From Mongoliibacter ruber (GTDB lineage: Bacteria; Bacteroidota; Bacteroidia; Cytophagales; Cyclobacteriaceae): a stretch of DNA of 64,000 nt. The notes under the pieces were generated by a model. The model was not told the DNA's origin and ran no database searches. It saw only the letters and a list, made by a program, of their open reading frames with translations. Each line of letters begins with the position of its first letter. Position 1 is the stretch's first letter. Where the stretch lies: contig NZ_PVTR01000016.1 in assembly GCF_003003005.1 (NCBI RefSeq), forward strand, positions 1-64,000, in the 5' to 3' direction. The position numbers and the translations under genes are program-made. This document shows, one piece after another, positions 1 through 8,981 of this stretch.

Positions 1-80
1 CAGCCGATAATTTCCAGACTGTTTCAATTTGTGAATTCAGAATGGGTTGAGGAAAAGTATTTACAAAATAGACAAATAAA

Positions 81-112
81 AAAAGCAGGTTTTTTAAGCC
101 TGCTTTTATTTT
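81..112. terminator. Bidirectional intrinsic terminator
   Basis: AAAAGCAGG and CCTGCTTTT arms flank a short T-rich loop, with A-rich and T-rich tails on either side, so it can work in both directions. It lies 19 bp beyond the stop of the leftward M28 peptidase gene. Bases 1-80 may hold the 3' end of a rightward gene (one frame stops at 48-50), but too little is visible to call it. Confidence 0.7.
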
Positions 113-130
113 GCAATCGAGGTGGTAATA

Positions 131-1477
131 TTATCGTGTAATAGGTTGTGGAAATACAGCCATACTTTCATGACCTCCTTCGCCTACTGCCTGCACTGCA
201 AAGAAGTAATTGTCTTTTGAGTAAGGTATTGTCAATTCCATTTCTTCAGTGTAGAATTTTTTCTGCCACATGGAGGCATCAGTTTCCCTCATTAAGACAT
301 AGTAGCCTTTTGCCTTGCCAGTCTTTGGTGCATCCCATCTCAATGTACTCGTGTTGCTTAGTCTTCTTACGTCAATGCCTACCATTTGAGGTTCTGATGG
401 TGCTGAAGCCAAAGAGGCCAAAGAGGCTAAGTTTAAGGCTGTATTTTTTCTGATATATTCAAAATCGACAAATTCAGGGAGATCTCCATATTGTTGGCCA
501 TCTTCAATCCTGACGTTTTCATGTTGGTAAAAATAGTTTTCATTCATTTCCGTGACACGGATAGCTGTAAAACCCTCTCTAGCAAATGGTGTATGATCAC
601 CACCACGTAGGTACCTGTCATTTCTGTAAATAAGTTTTACCTCTAACTGGTCCACATATCTTTCTCCCAACTCTTTCATATACCGGGCAAGTTGTCTTGA
701 TTTCGAATCATTTTCAGCATTGGTATACCTTCTTATGGCTGCCATTTGTTCTGTTTCAGCCATTGGTATGCCTTCAGAAAAAATACGGACTCTGGTATTG
801 TCATTGATATTGGTTTGGGATGAATTGCTATTGCCAAGCATATCATTGTTCAACATGGCTACCAGGTTCCATTCTTCTTTTTTTGCTTTTTCAGCCAAAT
901 AAGCTGCACCTTTAAGTCCCTGCTCTTCACCTGATACAATTACAAAAATGATAGTTGCAGGAAAGGACCGCTTTGACATTATCCTCGCCAACTCGATGAC
1001 TGCAGCAACTCCTGACCCATCATCATTGGCACCTGGGGCATCTATTTCAGTATTCATCACATCCAATGGGCGGCTATCAATATGCGCAGAAACAAGAAAA
1101 ATCCTATCGTCATTCGGATCAGTACCTTTCAGAGTTGCCATGATATTTCCTAATTCAGAATCGCTCGGTATTCTGCGTCCATCTGCCTCAATTGTAAATC
1201 GGTCTATTTCTGAACTTAGTCGCCCTCCAGCTTCTGCCTCATATGACTTAAAAAGGCTCAGAACATATTTTTGCGAAGCCAAGATTCCTTTATCCTCAGC
1301 GTCTGCCGACAAGGTGTGGCGCGTTTGGAATGCAGCTAACTGTCTCACATATTGCTCCAAGTTGTCCGCGGAGACTTCTGAGACCATTTCTTCAATTAAA
1401 GCATCCCGGTGGATCAGGGTTTGAGCGTCCAGGTATTGAAAGCTCAATAGGGTAATTAAGAGTAAAATTCTTTTCAT
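131..1477 (-). CDS. Exported M28-family zinc aminopeptidase with C-terminal fibronectin-like domain
   Basis: Predicted secreted peptidase of 448 aa. Residues 1-18 form a Sec signal peptide (MKRILLLITLLSFQYLDAQ). The M28 di-zinc ligands appear in order: HIDSR (His), GANDDGSG (Asp), GEEQG (Glu), NNDMLG (Asp) and GGDHTPF (His). The family removes N-terminal residues from peptides, here probably in the periplasm or outside the cell. The last ~90 residues (from about 355, SEPQMVGIDVRRLSNTSTLRW on) look like a fibronectin type III-like beta domain, common in Bacteroidetes exopeptidases. The gene is monocistronic, divergent from the DinB-like gene, and ends at a hairpin terminator. Family call is firm; the substrate is unknown. 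Confidence 0.9.
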   Translation of the reverse strand: MKRILLLITLLSFQYLDAQTLIHRDALIEEMVSEVSADNLEQYVRQLAAFQTRHTLSADAEDKGILASQKYVLSLFKSYEAEAGGRLSSEIDRFTIEADGRRIPSDSELGNIMATLKGTDPNDDRIFLVSAHIDSRPLDVMNTEIDAPGANDDGSGVAAVIELARIMSKRSFPATIIFVIVSGEEQGLKGAAYLAEKAKKEEWNLVAMLNNDMLGNSNSSQTNINDNTRVRIFSEGIPMAETEQMAAIRRYTNAENDSKSRQLARYMKELGERYVDQLEVKLIYRNDRYLRGGDHTPFAREGFTAIRVTEMNENYFYQHENVRIEDGQQYGDLPEFVDFEYIRKNTALNLASLASLASAPSEPQMVGIDVRRLSNTSTLRWDAPKTGKAKGYYVLMRETDASMWQKKFYTEEMELTIPYSKDNYFFAVQAVGEGGHESMAVFPQPITR

Positions 1478-1546
1478 TTTTAACTTTATACTATGGTGAA
1501 TCTTTTAAATTTACCTGTAGATATATCGGTTTAAAACTATTATTAC

Positions 1547-2065
1547 ATGAGCGAAAAAATGATTCCTCAAGAAGGAGAATTTGCACCTTATTACAAGAAG
1601 TATATTGATCAAGTCAAAAGTGAGGATATTTTCAAAGTACTCATGGATCAAATCGAAAGTGTAAGGTTTTTCTATGAAAAGATGGGAGAGGAGAAAAGTA
1701 ACCAAGCCTATGCAGCCGGGAAGTGGTCTGCCAAGGAAGTCTTAGGACACATTTCAGATACTGACAGAGTGATGGCATATAGGGCGATGTGTATTGCTCG
1801 GGGAGAAGCTCAGTCCTTGCCCGGTTTTGATCAGGATGAATACGTAGCCAAAGGAAAGTTCAATGATATTTCTATGACTAGGTTGTTGGAAGAGTTTGAG
1901 ATGACCCGGTATGCTATTGTTGCTATGTGTAAAAATTTCCCTGATTCCGCTTATCAATCTATAGGCAATGCCAATGAAACAGCAGTTTCTGTACGTGGTT
2001 TGATCTATATTATTGCGGGCCATACACTGCACCACCTGAGTATTTTACAAGAAAGGTATATTTAA
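1547..2065 (+). CDS. DinB-like four-helix-bundle protein
   Basis: 172 aa, cytoplasmic, with no signal peptide. The three-histidine metal site of the DinB/YfiT-like superfamily is visible: His68 in GHISDTDR, and His159 and His163 in GHTLHHLSIL near the C-terminus. Some superfamily members are metal-dependent thiol S-transferases (bacillithiol or mycothiol type) and most are uncharacterised. Length is normal for the family. The ATG at 1547 is the first in frame and sits about 70 bp from the divergent M28 gene, so both promoters share that gap. The exact reaction cannot be stated. Confidence 0.8.
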   Translation: MSEKMIPQEGEFAPYYKKYIDQVKSEDIFKVLMDQIESVRFFYEKMGEEKSNQAYAAGKWSAKEVLGHISDTDRVMAYRAMCIARGEAQSLPGFDQDEYVAKGKFNDISMTRLLEEFEMTRYAIVAMCKNFPDSAYQSIGNANETAVSVRGLIYIIAGHTLHHLSILQERYI

Positions 2066-2124
2066 TATTTGCCGGGGAAGATAAATTCAAATTGAAATCC
2101 AAATATTATTTGGTATTTATTTAG

Positions 2125-2132
2125 TATATTTG
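2125..2132 (+). promoter_or_regulatory. Bacteroidetes -7 box upstream of the DUF6909-type gene
   Basis: TATATTTG matches the Bacteroidetes -7 consensus TAnnTTTG and lies 33 bp before the ATG at 2166, predicting a 5' leader of roughly 27 nt. No well-spaced -33 TTTG is present (the nearest is at 2109-2112, too close), so this is a half-supported promoter. Confidence 0.4.
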
Positions 2133-2165
2133 CTGAATTTATCTAATACAAAAATTTTAAAAATT

Positions 2166-3836
2166 ATGAACAGAACTAGAGCACAGGAGTCCAGAGCTGC
2201 GATCGAGAAACTTTACATAACAATGAGGCATCTCTTTATGAGAGGTTCTTATAAGCCTATGGGAGTTTCGGGAGAGTCGCTGGTGGAGTCACTTTTGGTG
2301 TTAAGTCCAGAGATCTACGGATTATTGGCACAGGATGAAAAAATAGAACTTGAAGGCTTGCTTTATGTAATGGAGCGACTGCCCAGGGGTATAGAAGAGT
2401 GTCGATATATCCGCTTGATAAGTAGGGAAGGCTATGAAAATTCCACTTTTCAACCCATCATTCCTGCAAAAAGAAGAAGAAGCTGCTATAGAGTAGACCA
2501 AGATCAGATGTATGTAGAAATGACTCGTGGCAGATCAGATATTTATGATATTTTGACTCACCTGACATTTTTATATGTGGAATCTGAGAAAATCAAAAAG
2601 AATGGTGCTGATGCAAAAGGGAGAATAGGTCTCAACTGGGAAATGTTGGGAAAAATAGTGGAGAAAGAAGAAAATGGGGAAGAGTTTGATAGAGAGGTGG
2701 CATGTTCTTACTTAAGTCATGTCATCGGAAGGACTTTTGATGAAACACATGATGCAGTAATGAAATTTGAAGCATCTCCGCATGCAAATAGCCTGTTCAG
2801 GATCGTATATCACCTGGGAAATCTTGCCATGAATGAAGGGACAGAAGGAAAAGACAGAGAGATTTCTTTTTCGGCTACTTTAAGGATGAGAGTAGGACAC
2901 CATGTATATGGAGAGATGTGGGCCAATAAAATCAAAGCCGTTCTTTTCCAGCACAAACTTATAGGTAGGCCAATTCATATTGTATCAGCCAATCTTCACA
3001 GTTTTGTCAATACAATTTATGGCCATCAGGCATTAGGCCTAAAAAATTTCGAAGAAATTGAGAAAGTGGCAATGGACATCAGCATCAATGCCAAAAACAA
3101 TAAGGCCAAAGAAATACTGGCCTATGCGAAGGCCAATGGGTTTATTGAAGTCAATGATGAATCAGGTACTAATATTCATGTTCAGTTGATAGATACAGCT
3201 GGTATGTCGGAGGAAACGATTCTGGAAGGAGTCAGTATTCCAAAGGACGAGAAAAAGAAGCCTGTGATACTTGTGATGGACTACGCATTTGGAGAACAAG
3301 CTTATGAGTGTTTTGATGAATTATTGAAACCATATGAAGGAGCGGATGGGAAAATATATCCTCTTGATGTTGTCTCTTGTTCCATTATGGGTAAAGCAGG
3401 AATCCTTACCGGGAAGAAAGGTGATATCATGATTCCTGACAGCCATGTTTTTGAAGGTACTGCGGATAATTACCCCTTCAAGAATGAATTGACCAAGAAA
3501 GATTTTGAAGGGTTTGATTTAGGAGTATGTCAGGGAACCATGTTTACTGTCCTAGGCACAAGCCTCCAAAATAAAGATGTGTTGAAGTACTTGATGGAAT
3601 CCTCTTGGCAGGCAATCGGATTGGAGATGGAAGGTGCACATTACCAAAAGGCAATTCAATCAGAAAGTCTTATTCGTCAGAGTATTCGGAAGAATGTGAA
3701 AGTCCTTTATGCTTACTATGCCTCAGATAATCCACTTGAAACTGGAAGTACTTTGGCATCTGGAGCACTTGGGATGGATGGTGTGAAACCAACATATTTG
3801 ATAACTTATAAAATACTTGAAAAGATATTTAAATAG
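2166..3836 (+). CDS. DUF6909-type protein with nucleoside-phosphorylase-like C-terminus
   Basis: 556 aa. An upstream in-frame TTG at 2130 overlaps the -7 box, so the ATG at 2166 (MNRTRAQESR) is taken as start. No signal peptide. It resembles a Bacteroidetes hypothetical family that I recall as DUF6909. The N-terminal ~250 residues are helical and unrecognised. The C-terminal ~270 residues carry features reminiscent of the PNP/MTAN/AMP-nucleosidase fold: MGKAGILTGKKGDIMIPDS, then GLEMEGAHY (compare the MEG of nucleosidases), then YYASDNPLETG (compare the catalytic S-D). This suggests purine nucleoside or nucleotide handling, but that is inference from motif resemblance. Monocistronic, with its own promoter box and a strong terminator. 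Confidence 0.75.
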   Translation: MNRTRAQESRAAIEKLYITMRHLFMRGSYKPMGVSGESLVESLLVLSPEIYGLLAQDEKIELEGLLYVMERLPRGIEECRYIRLISREGYENSTFQPIIPAKRRRSCYRVDQDQMYVEMTRGRSDIYDILTHLTFLYVESEKIKKNGADAKGRIGLNWEMLGKIVEKEENGEEFDREVACSYLSHVIGRTFDETHDAVMKFEASPHANSLFRIVYHLGNLAMNEGTEGKDREISFSATLRMRVGHHVYGEMWANKIKAVLFQHKLIGRPIHIVSANLHSFVNTIYGHQALGLKNFEEIEKVAMDISINAKNNKAKEILAYAKANGFIEVNDESGTNIHVQLIDTAGMSEETILEGVSIPKDEKKKPVILVMDYAFGEQAYECFDELLKPYEGADGKIYPLDVVSCSIMGKAGILTGKKGDIMIPDSHVFEGTADNYPFKNELTKKDFEGFDLGVCQGTMFTVLGTSLQNKDVLKYLMESSWQAIGLEMEGAHYQKAIQSESLIRQSIRKNVKVLYAYYASDNPLETGSTLASGALGMDGVKPTYLITYKILEKIFK

Positions 3837-3863
3837 AATATTTTGAAATATCACTAATTGACC

Positions 3864-3897
3864 AAATCCTCAACTGATGTTGAGGATTTTTTTATTT
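3864..3897 (+). terminator. Intrinsic terminator
   Basis: Arms AAATCCTCAAC and GTTGAGGATTT enclose a TGAT loop and are followed by a T run. It lies 28 bp after the stop of the DUF6909-type gene. Confidence 0.9.
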
Positions 3898-4022
3898 TGT
3901 TATTTTGGGTTTTAACGTAAAATTTGGTTTGTGTTTAGAGTCATGGTTATATATGATTTTGATCATGTTTTGGGGAGGGATATAGTTGCAATTTTGAATC
4001 ATCAAATCAAACATAAATCACC

Positions 4023-4598
4023 ATGAAGCAATTTAACATCACCCAAATTTCGATAATGGCAGCTTTCGTTTTTATGCTGCTGATTCACCCGGTAATTGCC
4101 CAAAGCAAATATATATTGACATCTTCTCCTACCTTGACTATACAAGGCGGATCCACCTTGCATGACTGGGATATGACATCCAATGAAGCAAAGGGGGAGG
4201 GGATGTTTGTGGTTGAAGGCAATCAGCTCAAAAGTATTCAAAACCTTACAGTCAGCATGAAAGCTGAAACCCTAAAGAGCGGTACAAGAGGTTTGGATAA
4301 CAATGCATATAAAGCATTGGACACCAAAAAGCATCCAGAAATCAAATTCAGCTTGAAGGAGCTTACAGGTAGCGGAACCAATTACACTGCGAAAGGAGAC
4401 TTCACCATAGCTGGAGTCACAAAATCTGCATCATTTCCTGTCAAAGTTAGCCAATCAGGCAATTCTTTCACTTTTGAAGGAAAGCATGAAACAAAATTGA
4501 CTGCCTTTTCAATTGACCCACCAACAGCTTTGCTGGGCACGGTCAAAACTGCCGATGATATTACTATTTCATTCAAATCAACATTTCAAAAACAATAA
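4023..4598 (+). CDS. Periplasmic YceI-family lipid-binding protein
   Basis: 191 aa with a Sec signal peptide (cleavage probably after VIA, residue 26). The YceI lipocalin-like barrel follows: STLHDWDMTS near the start, TVSMKAETLKSG, then LDTKKHPEIKFSL, the family's D-x-x-x-x-P-x-I-x-F signature, and the TIAGVTKSASFPVKV strand pair. YceI proteins bind isoprenoid or other hydrophobic molecules in the periplasm. It is first in a three-gene cluster with a porin-like barrel (18 bp gap) and a second YceI-like protein, which suggests movement of a hydrophobic ligand across the envelope. The ligand is unknown. Confidence 0.9.
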   Translation: MKQFNITQISIMAAFVFMLLIHPVIAQSKYILTSSPTLTIQGGSTLHDWDMTSNEAKGEGMFVVEGNQLKSIQNLTVSMKAETLKSGTRGLDNNAYKALDTKKHPEIKFSLKELTGSGTNYTAKGDFTIAGVTKSASFPVKVSQSGNSFTFEGKHETKLTAFSIDPPTALLGTVKTADDITISFKSTFQKQ

Positions 4599-4616
4599 CA
4601 TCAATCTATAGAAATC

Positions 4617-5912
4617 ATGAGAAAGTTCACATTTGCCCTTATCGCCCTGGTAGGATTTGCAATATCCGCCATCGGGCAAGGTATCCAAAGAGACATGCAA
4701 TTTTGGAGACCATATGACCAAAGAGGTCTGAATATTTTCGAGACCGGAAAAGAAGATACAACTGCCTTTGATGGCATGAGAGTGAGAGTAGGGGGACATT
4801 TTGCACAACAATTCCAAAATCTCCGTCACTCAAATACAGCATCTGCTAACATAAACGACAATAATGTTAACCTCAATCAATTGGTTGATATTGGTTTCGG
4901 TAGCAATCTTGCAACTGCCAACTTGAACATTGATGTAGCTTTGGCTGACGGTGTGAGGTTGAACTTGGTAACTTATCTTTCTTCAAGACACCATCCTGAA
5001 TCTTGGGTAAAAGGCGGATTTATTCAAGTGGATAAATTGAATTTCCTTGGTCTTGGCGACATTGATTGGTTCAACAAATACTTGACATTGAGAGTAGGGC
5101 ACATGGAAATCAACTATGGTGATGCTCACTACAGAAGATCAGATAATGGTAATGCAATGTACAATCCATTCATAGGCAACTATATCATGGATGCTTTTAC
5201 AACTGAAGTAGGTGGTGAGTTATTCTTCCAAAACAATGGATGGTTGGCAATGGCTGCTATCACAGGAGGAGAAATCCAAGGTGGTGTCACTAACCCAGAT
5301 AACAGAAAAGCAAGTTTCATAGGAAAGTTTGGTTATGACAAATACCTAAACGACGATTTGAGAGTAAGATTAACCGGTAGTGTGTATACTACTTCAGGTT
5401 CTCAGAGAAATACACTTTGGGGTGGTGATAGAGCAGGATCTAGGTATTACTTAGTAATGGAAAATACACTCGCAACTACAGCTGGTAACTTTACCTCAGG
5501 TAGATTCAACCCAAATCAAACAGACAATATCACTGCGTTTGTATTCAACCCATTCATCAAATACAAAGGATTGGAATTCTTCGGTAACTTTGAGCAATCT
5601 AAAGGTGCTGCAAGAAATGAAGCTACAGAAAGAACATGGACTCAAATCGGTACAGACTTGGTCTACAGGTTCGGAACTTATGAGAAATTCTATGTTGCCG
5701 GTAGATATAACAAAGTTAGCGGTACCCTATTTGGTTCAGGTCTTGAAGTAGATATGGATAGAGTTCAAGTTGGCGGTGGCTGGTTTGTAACCAAAAACAT
5801 CCTGGCTAAATTGGAGTATGTAAACCAAAACTACAATGGCTTTGCAGCGTCTGACATCAGAAATGGCGGTAGATTCAACGGCCTGATGATAGAAGGTGTG
5901 ATAGGCTTCTAA
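4617..5912 (+). CDS. Outer-membrane beta-barrel (porin-like) protein
   Basis: 431 aa with signal peptide MRKFTFALIALVGFAISAIGQ. The mature part is rich in alternating aromatic/polar strands and ends in a phenylalanine (MIEGVIGF), typical of outer-membrane barrels. Stretches such as LRVGHMEINYGDAHYRRSDNG and NPFIKYKGLEFFGNFEQSKG resemble phosphate-selective-porin or alginate-porin-like barrels, but I cannot assign a Pfam family with certainty. Its place between two YceI-type genes with 18-19 bp gaps indicates one operon; the transported compound is not deducible. Confidence 0.75.
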   Translation: MRKFTFALIALVGFAISAIGQGIQRDMQFWRPYDQRGLNIFETGKEDTTAFDGMRVRVGGHFAQQFQNLRHSNTASANINDNNVNLNQLVDIGFGSNLATANLNIDVALADGVRLNLVTYLSSRHHPESWVKGGFIQVDKLNFLGLGDIDWFNKYLTLRVGHMEINYGDAHYRRSDNGNAMYNPFIGNYIMDAFTTEVGGELFFQNNGWLAMAAITGGEIQGGVTNPDNRKASFIGKFGYDKYLNDDLRVRLTGSVYTTSGSQRNTLWGGDRAGSRYYLVMENTLATTAGNFTSGRFNPNQTDNITAFVFNPFIKYKGLEFFGNFEQSKGAARNEATERTWTQIGTDLVYRFGTYEKFYVAGRYNKVSGTLFGSGLEVDMDRVQVGGGWFVTKNILAKLEYVNQNYNGFAASDIRNGGRFNGLMIEGVIGF

Positions 5913-5931
5913 TCTAAAAACTGAAACAATC

Positions 5932-6453
5932 ATGCGTGTCCTTTTGGTCCTGATATTGTTAATGCTAAATCCCCTCTTTGAAGAAAGGGAGGTTGTTATC
6001 ACCAAGAAAATGATCACGGTAACGGGTCAAACTTCTTTAGGAGGATTTAGCTGTGACTATAGCAGAAATGGCCTAAGGGACACGCTTTTTTTTGACTACA
6101 ATACAAAAGTTAAAGAGCTGGTTTTTACAGTTCCTGTTAATGATTTTTCTTGTGGCAATTTTCTGCTGAACAAAGATTTTAAAAAAACCATCAAATCAGA
6201 GGAGTTCCCCACAGCTTTGGTTAAGGTCAAAAATCTCAAATCTAAGCATGGATATTATACCTGCGATATGAATGTGGAGATAGTAGGTAAAAAACTTCAC
6301 TATAAGGATTTAAAACTTCAAAGCATACCAAATGGCTTGTCCGCTGATATGGTTTTGAGCTTTGAAGAATTAAACCTCAGTGCCCCCAAAAAATTCGGGG
6401 GATTGATTTCAGTAAATGAAGAACTCCATTTAGAATTCCAATTGGGATATTAA
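5932..6453 (+). CDS. Divergent YceI-like protein
   Basis: 173 aa. The N-terminus MRVLLVLILLMLNPLF is a signal-peptide or membrane segment. The rest follows the YceI pattern in diverged form: VPVNDFSCGNFLLNKDF, then the IKSEEFPTALVKVKNL strand (compare the family's P-x-I-x-F element), and a C-terminal VNEELHLEFQLGY strand. It follows the porin gene by 19 bp on the same strand, so it is probably the third gene of that operon. It is convergent with argH. A second lipocalin-like partner of the porin is the simplest reading. Confidence 0.7.
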   Translation: MRVLLVLILLMLNPLFEEREVVITKKMITVTGQTSLGGFSCDYSRNGLRDTLFFDYNTKVKELVFTVPVNDFSCGNFLLNKDFKKTIKSEEFPTALVKVKNLKSKHGYYTCDMNVEIVGKKLHYKDLKLQSIPNGLSADMVLSFEELNLSAPKKFGGLISVNEELHLEFQLGY

Positions 6454-6508
6454 TGCCTACTTTAAACTTTTGCAGCGTTTCAAACTTTGGAAAAGTCATG
6501 AACAAAGT

Positions 6509-7846
6509 CTAACCCTGAATCAGCTTAATCAGCTTTGCGGTAGTGTTGTCAAAATCAAAGTCTTGAACAGCTTTTTCCATTTTTGCTTTTATTTCATTAG
6601 TACAGAGATTACCGATACTTCCTTCATGGGTATGCTTGACTGTAGACTGGTCAGGAGTGAAGTTGTCTTTTTCAATATCTAAGCCGACTTTCTTATACGC
6701 ATCTCTAAAAGGAATCCCTTGCAAGACCAAGTCATTGACTACTTCAACAGAGAATAAGTGTTTATAGAATGGATCTTGGAGAATGTTTTCTTTTACCCTC
6801 ACTTCTTTGAGCATAAAAACACTCATATCCAAGCAATCCAGCAATGATGCTATTCCTGGGAAAATGGACTCCTTGAGCAATTGTAAATCCCTGTGATAAC
6901 CAGTAGTAAGATTGGTCAATAGTAGGGTGATTTCTTGTGGAACTCCCTGTAATTGATTGGTTTTGGCCCTGATCAATTCAAATACGTCTGGGTTTTTTTT
7001 GTGGGGCATGATACTGCTACCTGTGGTCAATTCATCAGGAAATGAAATAAAGCCAAAATGCTGGTTCATAAAGACACAAGTGTCAGCAGACAATTTATTC
7101 AAAGTGCCAGCAAGTCCTGAAATGGCAAATGCTAAGAACTTTTCAGTTTTACCCCTACTGTTCTGAGCATTAATGACATTGTGGTGCAAGTCTTCAAATC
7201 CCAATAATTCTGTAGTCAGCGTCCTGTTTAAAGGGAAGGAGGACCCGTAACCTGCGGCTGAACCAAGGGGGTTTTTATTGGTCAGTTTATAAGCAGCCTT
7301 CAACAACTCCATGTCTTCAGCCAAACTTTCTGCAAATGATCCAAACCAAAGTCCAAAAGAGGAAGGCATCGCCAGTTGGGTATGTGTATAGCCTGGCATT
7401 AGGTCATGTTTGTGTTTTTCGGATAGTTCGATAAGTAAGTCAAAAAGCTCCTGAGAAGCCTCTACGAGATCTCTTATAGCCGATCTGTAATACAACTTTA
7501 GATCCACCAATACTTGATCATTTCTTGAACGGCCGCTGTGAAGTTTTTTACCGACCTCTCCATACCTTTCTGTCAACAAGAACTCCACCTGGGAATGCAC
7601 ATCTTCCACACCTTCAGCTATTGTGAATTCTCCTTTCTCGATTTCATAGTAGATTTCGCGAAGTCCTTTGAGAAGAAGTTGAAGCTCGTCTTCTGTCAAT
7701 AAACCGATTTCCTTGAGCATTGTGGCATGTGCCATGGAGCCCAAAACGTCGAAGGGGGCCAGAATAATGTCAAACTCAGGATCTCTTCCAATTGTAAATC
7801 TTTCTACCTCTTTAAGTGATCCTTTATCTTTTTGCCAAAGTTTCAT
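6509..7846 (-). CDS. argH: Argininosuccinate lyase
   Basis: Final step of arginine synthesis: L-argininosuccinate to L-arginine plus fumarate. 445 aa, normal for the fumarase/aspartase superfamily. The signature GSSIMPHKKNP with the catalytic serine loop lies near residues 275-285; the substrate-binding blocks HSGRSRNDQV (~103) and GYTHTQLAMPSSFGLW (~153) are intact. Last gene of the leftward arg operon, 30 bp after argE'. ATG start at 7846. Confidence 0.97.
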   Translation of the reverse strand: MKLWQKDKGSLKEVERFTIGRDPEFDIILAPFDVLGSMAHATMLKEIGLLTEDELQLLLKGLREIYYEIEKGEFTIAEGVEDVHSQVEFLLTERYGEVGKKLHSGRSRNDQVLVDLKLYYRSAIRDLVEASQELFDLLIELSEKHKHDLMPGYTHTQLAMPSSFGLWFGSFAESLAEDMELLKAAYKLTNKNPLGSAAGYGSSFPLNRTLTTELLGFEDLHHNVINAQNSRGKTEKFLAFAISGLAGTLNKLSADTCVFMNQHFGFISFPDELTTGSSIMPHKKNPDVFELIRAKTNQLQGVPQEITLLLTNLTTGYHRDLQLLKESIFPGIASLLDCLDMSVFMLKEVRVKENILQDPFYKHLFSVEVVNDLVLQGIPFRDAYKKVGLDIEKDNFTPDQSTVKHTHEGSIGNLCTNEIKAKMEKAVQDFDFDNTTAKLIKLIQG

Positions 7847-7876
7847 GTATTTCTATGCTTAGGGGAAATGGTAAAT

Positions 7877-8956
7877 TTAAAGTTGTGCGTATGTGTTGAT
7901 CAATTGGATGTAGCCAAGAATACCTTCTTTGATTTCTTTCAAATAGATAAACTCATCAGCTGTATGGGACCTTGCTGAATCACCCGGCCCAATTTTAACA
8001 GAAGGGTATGGGATCAATGCCTGATCGGAAAGGGTGGGGCTTCCATATTGACTGATTTGGAGTTTTTCCGCCACCTTCAGGATTTTGTGGCCTTCAGGAA
8101 CTTTTGAAGAGTTGAGTCGAAGTGATCTCGGTGTCAGTTCTGCCTGTAATGTTTCACTCAGTTCGTGCAGTGCTTCTTCCAATGTATAACTATCGGTAAC
8201 TCTTACATCTAGAGTGAAATGACAAAGATCAGGCACTACATTGTGCTGAGTTCCAGATTGAATAACAGTGGCCGATACTTTGCTTTTTCCTAGAAAAGGA
8301 GATACTTTTTTAAATTGGAACTCTCTGATTTTCAGTAAGTCATCTAGCGCCAGGTAAAGTGCGTTTTCACCTTCTTCTCTGGCAGCATGTCCCGCTTTTC
8401 CCCTGACTTTTGCATCTATGACCATCAGCCCTTTTTCGGCAACGGCCATTTGCATCAAAGTAGGTTCGCCTACTATGGCCAGCTCAAATTCAGGGAGTTC
8501 TTCCAAAATACTTTCAATGCCATTTTTCCCTGAAATCTCTTCTTCTGCGGAAGCTGCCAAGATCAAATTGAAGGGTAGGGCTTTGCTATAAAAATGAATG
8601 AAAGTAGCTATAAGACTTACAAGACAGCCACCAGCATCATTGGAACCAAGACCGTAAAGTTTACCATCTTCAATGATAGGCGTAAAAGGATCTTTGGTGT
8701 AACCCTCATTCGGTTTTACGGTATCATGGTGTGAATTAAGCAATATTGAGGGTTTGTCAGGATTAAATTCCTTCGGATAGGCCCATACATTATTCCCATT
8801 TCTACTGAACTCAATTCCCTTGGAGGAGAGAAAATCTTCTATCAAATCAGCTGTTTCTTCCTCTCCCTTGCTAAAAGAGGGGGTTGAAATCAGTCTACTT
8901 AGTAAATCCTGGGATTGATTAAAGAGGTGTTGTAATTCCTCACTGTGGTTTTCCAT
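7877..8956 (-). CDS. argE': M20 deacylase: N-acyl-citrulline/acyl-ornithine deacylase (ArgE-like)
   Basis: 359 aa M20 metallohydrolase. Metal ligands are visible: His77 (SHHDTV), Asp107 (SNDAGG), the Glu138-Glu139 pair in ASAEEEISG, and Glu164 in GEPT. In Bacteroidetes arginine operons that use an acyl-ornithine carbamoyltransferase, this enzyme removes the acyl group after carbamoylation, so the substrate is predicted to be N-acetyl- or N-succinyl-L-citrulline rather than acetylornithine. It sits between argB and argH with 25-30 bp gaps. The fold and pathway role are clear; acyl specificity cannot be read from sequence. Confidence 0.9.
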   Translation of the reverse strand: MENHSEELQHLFNQSQDLLSRLISTPSFSKGEEETADLIEDFLSSKGIEFSRNGNNVWAYPKEFNPDKPSILLNSHHDTVKPNEGYTKDPFTPIIEDGKLYGLGSNDAGGCLVSLIATFIHFYSKALPFNLILAASAEEEISGKNGIESILEELPEFELAIVGEPTLMQMAVAEKGLMVIDAKVRGKAGHAAREEGENALYLALDDLLKIREFQFKKVSPFLGKSKVSATVIQSGTQHNVVPDLCHFTLDVRVTDSYTLEEALHELSETLQAELTPRSLRLNSSKVPEGHKILKVAEKLQISQYGSPTLSDQALIPYPSVKIGPGDSARSHTADEFIYLKEIKEGILGYIQLINTYAQL

Positions 8957-8981
8957 TACTGGCCTTAGATCTTTTTGTTAC

